From Haemophilus sp. (GTDB taxonomy: Bacteria > Pseudomonadota > Gammaproteobacteria > Enterobacterales > Pasteurellaceae), in the NCBI GenBank assembly GCA_019423005.1, contig JAHZCF010000007.1, positions 1 through 8,245 on the forward strand: a stretch of DNA of 8,245 bases, given 5' to 3'. Position 1 is the stretch's first letter. The number at the start of each line of letters is the position of its first letter. The notes under the pieces are model-generated. The model was not told where the DNA came from and searched no databases. It was given only the letters and a program-made list of their open reading frames with translations. Positions 5,273 through 8,245 of the stretch are shown here, in pieces. A program made the translations under genes and the position numbers.

Positions 5273-5581
5273 CTATTCTATTTCATTAGTAGACAAATAA
5301 TCAAATAACACATTAATATTATTTAATGCAGAACCTAAATTATTTAAAAACACCTCAGCATCTTTTGTTAATCTACTGTCATACACTACTCTAAAACGAA
5401 CAGCGTCTACTTTAAAACTTGGGTAATTATTATAAATTTGATCGCTTTCTACATAATGTAAATATAAATTTATTTTATCTTGTATATATTCCATACCTTC
5501 ATAATCCCATTCATATGGGAAAGTAATAGTCATAATACATTCATTATTAAAATATATAATATCTACAATATTCTGATTCAT
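5273..5581 (-). CDS. DUF6572-like small protein, possible immunity protein
   Basis: A complete 102-residue acidic, soluble protein without signal peptide. The pattern NIVDIIYFNNE - ITFPYEWDYE - DKINLYLHYVESDQIYNNYP - RFRVVYDSRLTKDAEVFLNN - L agrees with the DUF6572 family as I remember it (typically VVLTISDHLEWD, a KINAYL-IESG-IYE-YP core and a C-terminal FL helix). The family's function is not settled; small proteins of this kind often appear in toxin-immunity neighbourhoods, so an immunity role is inference. Start ATG at 5581 with only an A-rich AAAAGA ahead. It is followed by the small membrane protein gene on the same strand. The surrounding DNA is far poorer in G+C than dapB. No toxin gene is present in the window. 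Confidence 0.65.
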   Translation of the reverse strand: MNQNIVDIIYFNNECIMTITFPYEWDYEGMEYIQDKINLYLHYVESDQIYNNYPSFKVDAVRFRVVYDSRLTKDAEVFLNNLGSALNNINVLFDYLSTNEIE

Positions 5582-5756
5582 TCTTTTTTTCTTAGTTTTT
5601 GGTTAAAAATTATTAAATAATTATCCCACAGATAAACTGTAATAATCCTATTCAATATTTATAAACTAAATATTTACCATACATAAATATAACGATCCAC
5701 ACATAACATGTACGGATCGTTATTTAATAAGTGAATTAAAAAATCCTATCTACTCT
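5582..5756. other. AT-rich intergenic stretch upstream of the DUF6572-like gene and downstream of dapB
   Basis: No gene is visible. The first 60 bases hold 12 G or C. The stretch holds one dyad (5689-5723) and, on the minus strand, a GATAAT preceded by TG-rich sequence that could be a promoter for the DUF6572-like gene, but without a good -35 box. Confidence 0.5.
5689..5723. terminator. Long dyad after dapB, possible terminator of the thiL-dapB operon
   Basis: ATAACGATCC (5689-5698) pairs with GGATCGTTAT (5714-5723), 10 perfect pairs. A 2x2 mismatch and a second 4-bp stem ACAT/ATGT (5701-5704 / 5708-5711) with a 3-base loop follow inside. It starts 33 bases after the dapB stop. The following minus-strand sequence (ATTTATG) is only a weak T-run, so it may be an mRNA 3'-end stabiliser or a weak terminator. 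Confidence 0.45.
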
Positions 5757-6569
5757 TTATAAATTATTCAAATCCAACACATCTGTCATATCAAACAATC
5801 CGTGAGATTGTTTTTCTAACCATTTACCTGCACGCACTGCGCCATTGGCAAAAGTCATACGGCTTGATGCTTTATGAGCAATTTCAACGCGCTCACCGAT
5901 ATCTGCAAACCATACACTATGTTCACCCACTACATCAGAGGCACGAATGGTAGAGAAACCAATTTCATCACGTTTGCGTTCGCCTGTAATGCCTTCACGA
6001 CAAAATACGCCATGCGTTTTCAAATCACGACCAAGGGTTTTCGCAATATGTTCGCCCATAGAAAGTGCGGTACCCGATGGTGCATCCACTTTGTGGCGGT
6101 GGTGTGCTTCAATGATTTCGATATCGCAATAATCGCCCATCACTTTGGCGGCTTTTTCTAATAGTTTAAACACCAAATTCACCCCTACGCTGAAGTTGGA
6201 TGCAAATACAATGGCAATTTTTTCTGATGCAGCTTGAATTGCGGCTTTGCCAGCATCATCAAAACCTGTGGTACCAATTACCATCTTTTTATTATTAGCA
6301 ACACAAAATGCGATATGCTCAAGGGTGCCTTCTGGACGGGTGAAATCGATAAGCAAATCAAAATTGTCTTTTTCTGCATTTAAATCATCTGATACTTTGA
6401 CACCTAATGCACCAATGCCTGCAAGCTCGCCGGCATCTGCACCAACTAAAGAGGAACCTTTACGCTCAAAAGCAGCACCTAATTCTGTTCCTTCTGCATC
6501 ATGTACGGCTTGAATTAATTGACGCCCCATTCTTCCGCCAGCACCGGCGATCGCAATTTTTAATGTCAT
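5757..6569 (-). CDS. dapB: 4-hydroxy-tetrahydrodipicolinate reductase DapB
   Basis: 270 residues, full length for the family. DapB uses NAD(P)H to reduce hydroxy-tetrahydrodipicolinate to tetrahydrodipicolinate on the path to meso-diaminopimelate (cell wall) and lysine, in the cytoplasm. Seen: nucleotide loop IAGAGGRMGR (7-16), a DFTRPEGTL segment, VIGTTGF (97-103), FASNFSVGVN, and the signature EAHHRHKVDAPSGTA with H156, the proton-donor pair H156/K160 and the SGT substrate loop. The frame is open to a TTG at 6590, but the ATG at 6569 has AAGGA (6580-6576) 6 bases upstream and gives the standard MTLKIAIAG start. It is last in the operon, 17 bases after the exporter gene. An uptake signal at 6063-6071 encodes the TAL of the SGTAL active-site loop. 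Confidence 0.97.
   Translation of the reverse strand: MTLKIAIAGAGGRMGRQLIQAVHDAEGTELGAAFERKGSSLVGADAGELAGIGALGVKVSDDLNAEKDNFDLLIDFTRPEGTLEHIAFCVANNKKMVIGTTGFDDAGKAAIQAASEKIAIVFASNFSVGVNLVFKLLEKAAKVMGDYCDIEIIEAHHRHKVDAPSGTALSMGEHIAKTLGRDLKTHGVFCREGITGERKRDEIGFSTIRASDVVGEHSVWFADIGERVEIAHKASSRMTFANGAVRAGKWLEKQSHGLFDMTDVLDLNNL
6063..6071 (+). repeat. DNA uptake signal sequence, in dapB
   Basis: Exact AAGTGCGGT, read in dapB as T-A-L of the SGTAL substrate loop. Confidence 0.95.
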
Positions 6570-6575
6570 GTTTTG

Positions 6576-6580
6576 TCCTT
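6576..6580 (-). promoter_or_regulatory. Ribosome binding site deciding the dapB start
   Basis: AAGGA on the minus strand lies 6 bases before the ATG at 6569 and downstream of the alternative TTG at 6590, so it selects the shorter, family-length protein. Confidence 0.8.
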
Positions 6581-6586
6581 TTTTAA

Positions 6587-7213
6587 TCAAATTAAAGCGT
6601 GTTGAACGCCACTATAAATTAAATAGATTCCGAAGAAAATAAAAATCAGCCCTGCTGCATTATCAATATAGCGACTATATTGGCTATAAAACTGTTTTGC
6701 AACAGAACGAGAGAAAAGCACCGAAATGATGTAGAAATATAAAAAGGTTTCTACGGTAATTACGGCAAGTGCGGTCAAAATTTGTGATATTTCGGTAATA
6801 TTCACTAGAACCAATGACATCACACTGCTGAAATAAATCACAACTTTAGCATTAGATAAATTGACTAATAAGCCTTTCATAATGCTCGTTAAGGTTGATT
6901 GATTTGGCACATTTGCATTCTGCTTTTCATCAAAAACCGCATTGTTTTTTACTTTTGCCATTTTAATGCCGAGATAAACTAAATAGGCTCCACCAAGCAT
7001 CATCACAATGCCTTGAATAATTGGCATAGTGGCAAAAATAATGGCAAGTCCTAAAACGGCAGCCGTAGCCCAAATTAATACACCAATGGTAATCCCAATC
7101 ACGCCACTAATGGCTTCTCGACGGGAACTCATGGCAGAAATTCGGCTGACATAGAAAAAATCAGGGCCGGGAGAAAGTAACCCCACAAGATGAATAATCA
7201 TCAAATTTAGCAT
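6587..7213 (-). CDS. LysE/RhtB-family amino acid exporter, RhtC-like
   Basis: 208 residues with about six hydrophobic helices, an inner-membrane efflux protein. The family signature is complete: HLVGLLSPGPDFFYVSR (8-24), GITIGVLIW (40-48), GGAYLVYLGIKM (74-85), then a polar loop, and KGLLVNLSNAK (113-123), where most relatives have NPK. Alignment from memory is best with E. coli RhtC, the threonine exporter, including GPDFF, the SRREA-type loop and the IDNAAG-FGIYLI end. Substrate is therefore probably threonine or a related amino acid, not proven. The start at 7213 overlaps pgpA by 7 bases, with AGGG 5 bases upstream inside pgpA. It stands before dapB, so an aspartate-family exporter and a lysine/DAP enzyme share a transcript. 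An uptake signal encodes LTAL at 6767-6775. Confidence 0.88.
   Translation of the reverse strand: MLNLMIIHLVGLLSPGPDFFYVSRISAMSSRREAISGVIGITIGVLIWATAAVLGLAIIFATMPIIQGIVMMLGGAYLVYLGIKMAKVKNNAVFDEKQNANVPNQSTLTSIMKGLLVNLSNAKVVIYFSSVMSLVLVNITEISQILTALAVITVETFLYFYIISVLFSRSVAKQFYSQYSRYIDNAAGLIFIFFGIYLIYSGVQHALI
6767..6775 (+). repeat. DNA uptake signal sequence, in the exporter gene
   Basis: Exact AAGTGCGGT, read as L-T-A-L within a membrane helix of the RhtC-like protein. Confidence 0.95.
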
Positions 7214-7701
7214 GGCAACCCTACAATACGTAATATCGCAATCACGATAACAGCATAAACTGCCGCTAAAACGTCATCCACCATAATCCCAAAACCACTT
7301 TCCAGTTTTTGATCAAAATAACGGATGGGATAAGGTTTTAAAATATCGAAGAAACGGAACAGTACAAAGGCAATGACAATCCAAGGTAATGATAAAGTTG
7401 GAATCGCGGCTAACACGATAAATACCCCAACAAATTCATCCCAAACAATGGAGCCGTGATCATGAACGCCCATATCATCTGCGGTTTTTTGACATAGATA
7501 ACAGCCAAGCGTAAAGCAAAGTGCAGTCAAAATTAAGAAGATTTTTAGTCCAAGGCAAGCTAATAATGCCGAACCTAAAATCGTTCCGGCTAAACTTCCC
7601 CATGTACCCGGTGCAGGACGAATGAGTCCTGAACCGAAACCTAATGCAAGTAAATGAACTGGATTTTTTAAGCTAACTCTATCAAGAGGTGAACTATTCA
7701 T
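7207..7701 (-). CDS. pgpA: Phosphatidylglycerophosphatase A
   Basis: 164 residues, usual family length. It removes phosphate from phosphatidylglycerophosphate to give phosphatidylglycerol in the inner membrane. Motifs in order: GFGSGLIRPAPGTWGSL (21-37), a hydrophobic helix pair (about 38-72), VHDHGSIVWDEFVG (79-92), a helix (about 93-115), FRFFDILKPYPIRYFD (115-130) and GFGIMVDDVLAA (136-147), followed by a C-terminal helix. The acidic residues D81, D88 and E89, D119, D142 and D143 fit the metal-dependent active site. ATG at 7701 shares one base with the thiL stop (TAATG), with AAGGA 6 bases upstream. The thiL-pgpA pairing is widespread in gamma-proteobacteria. It contains a decayed uptake signal (7519-7527). 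Confidence 0.96.
   Translation of the reverse strand: MNSSPLDRVSLKNPVHLLALGFGSGLIRPAPGTWGSLAGTILGSALLACLGLKIFLILTALCFTLGCYLCQKTADDMGVHDHGSIVWDEFVGVFIVLAAIPTLSLPWIVIAFVLFRFFDILKPYPIRYFDQKLESGFGIMVDDVLAAVYAVIVIAILRIVGLPC
7519..7527 (+). repeat. Degenerate uptake signal sequence, in pgpA
   Basis: AAGTGCAGT differs from the uptake signal at one base. It is again read as L-T-A-L, and the change is a silent ACC/ACT difference in the Thr codon. Confidence 0.6.
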
Positions 7702-8245
7702 TATTTATCCTTAAAATGATCGAAACCAGAGGGCGCTTGATAATTGATAATACGTCCATCTTTAAAAAAAGTAATCGGATCGTTATTTTGCGGAACGATT
7801 TTCCCGATACAAGTACAAGGTACATTTAATAATTGAGACAACTTTTCAATCTCGGCCTTTTTATTTGCAGGAACCGTAAAGCAAAGCTCATAATCTTCCC
7901 CGCCACTTAATGCAAACGCTTCTGCTTTTTCTAAGCTATATGTTTTTTTGAGTGATGTAGATAACGGCAAGAAGGATAAATCAATCTCCGCAGAACATTG
8001 GCTTCTCGTTAAAATATGTCCTAAATCAGCGACAAGACCATCTGAAATATCAATGCATGAATGCGCTACATCCACTAAGGCTTGACCTAATTCAACGCGT
8101 GGCGTCGGGTGAAAATGGCGTTTTACTAAAAATTCAGTATCAAAATCGACCGCACTTTTATCCTGTAAGATCCAATTTAAACCCGCTACGCTATCACCTA
8201 ACGTGCCCGATACATAAATTAAATCACCAACCTTCGCGTTATGTC
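7701..8245 (-). CDS. thiL: Thiamine-monophosphate kinase ThiL, N-terminus outside the window
   Basis: The last 180 codons of thiL; the frame is open to the right edge. The first readable residues are HNAKVGDLIYVSGTLGDSVA, the start of the C-terminal PurM/AIRS-type domain. Further marks are HFHPTPRVELGQAL, IDISDGLVADLGH, ALSGGEDYELCFTVP and CIGKI. ThiL phosphorylates thiamine phosphate to thiamine pyrophosphate with ATP and magnesium. About 145 residues are missing if the protein has the E. coli length of about 325. A GTG at 8075 opens a shorter frame but lies mid-domain and is not a start. TAA overlaps the pgpA ATG by one base, so the two are translationally coupled. An uptake signal at 8149-8157 encodes KSAV in a variable loop. 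Confidence 0.96.
   Translation of the reverse strand, partial: HNAKVGDLIYVSGTLGDSVAGLNWILQDKSAVDFDTEFLVKRHFHPTPRVELGQALVDVAHSCIDISDGLVADLGHILTRSQCSAEIDLSFLPLSTSLKKTYSLEKAEAFALSGGEDYELCFTVPANKKAEIEKLSQLLNVPCTCIGKIVPQNNDPITFFKDGRIINYQAPSGFDHFKDK
8149..8157 (-). repeat. DNA uptake signal sequence, in thiL
   Basis: Exact AAGTGCGGT on the minus strand, read as K-S-A-V in thiL. Confidence 0.95.

Noticed and set aside
5874..6513. Three plus-strand open frames opposite dapB.
   Set aside because: They are antisense shadows of the well-conserved dapB coding sequence and have no initiation signals.
6570..6590. A TTG start adding 7 residues to DapB.
   Set aside because: The AAGGA site is placed for the ATG at 6569, and the extension is outside the family length.
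7701..8075. A stand-alone 124-residue protein starting at GTG 8075.
   Set aside because: The frame continues upstream with ThiL motifs to the window edge, so this is only the end of thiL.
1..8245. CRISPR array, insertion sequence, tRNA or rRNA.
   Set aside because: No regularly spaced repeats, transposase motifs or terminal repeats, and no cloverleaf-like sequence were seen; the only dispersed repeat is the uptake signal.

Overview
The window is Pasteurellaceae chromosome, most likely a Haemophilus species of the H. influenzae / H. parainfluenzae / H. haemolyticus group. The clearest sign is seven exact copies of the 9-base DNA uptake signal AAGTGCGGT (the Hin subtype) in 8.2 kb, plus one copy with a single change. 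The moderate G+C of the conserved genes and protein matches recalled from H. influenzae agree with this. Species-level assignment is not possible from the sequence alone.

Left part (1-1330): a partial kinase-fold protein gene runs off the left edge on the minus strand. It is divergent from a plus-strand gene for a secreted YceB-like (DUF1439) protein, and 88 bases with overlapping promoter candidates lie between them. A bidirectional terminator at about 1302-1329 separates this gene from the convergent qseC.

Middle (1328-4618, all minus strand): an unknown outer-membrane-type lipoprotein gene is followed by ygiW, qseB and qseC. This is the stress/iron-linked two-component locus known in Pasteurellaceae as ygiW-qseBC or firRS. 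The DNA upstream of ygiW carries three CTTAA repeats at helical spacing, which look like the binding site of the QseB protein itself. A strong hairpin plus T-run between ygiW and qseB looks like an attenuator that would hold qseBC expression below ygiW expression. The qseB start has an uptake signal where a Shine-Dalgarno sequence would normally lie.

Next (4725-4973, plus strand) is yfaE, the small [2Fe-2S] ferredoxin that maintains the ribonucleotide reductase cofactor. Between yfaE and dapB lies a conspicuously AT-rich stretch (4974-5756) with two small minus-strand genes: a DUF6572-like protein and a two-helix membrane protein. It looks like a small accessory insertion, possibly an orphan immunity-type cassette. 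Its probable terminator is embedded antisense inside the yfaE coding sequence and has a UUCG-capped stem.

Right part (5757-8245, minus strand): a tight housekeeping operon, thiL (partial) - pgpA - rhtC-like exporter - dapB, with overlaps of 1 and 7 bases and a final gap of 17 bases. It joins thiamine pyrophosphate synthesis, phosphatidylglycerol synthesis, amino acid export and the diaminopimelate/lysine pathway in one transcript. The only stretches without genes are short (all under 200 bases).
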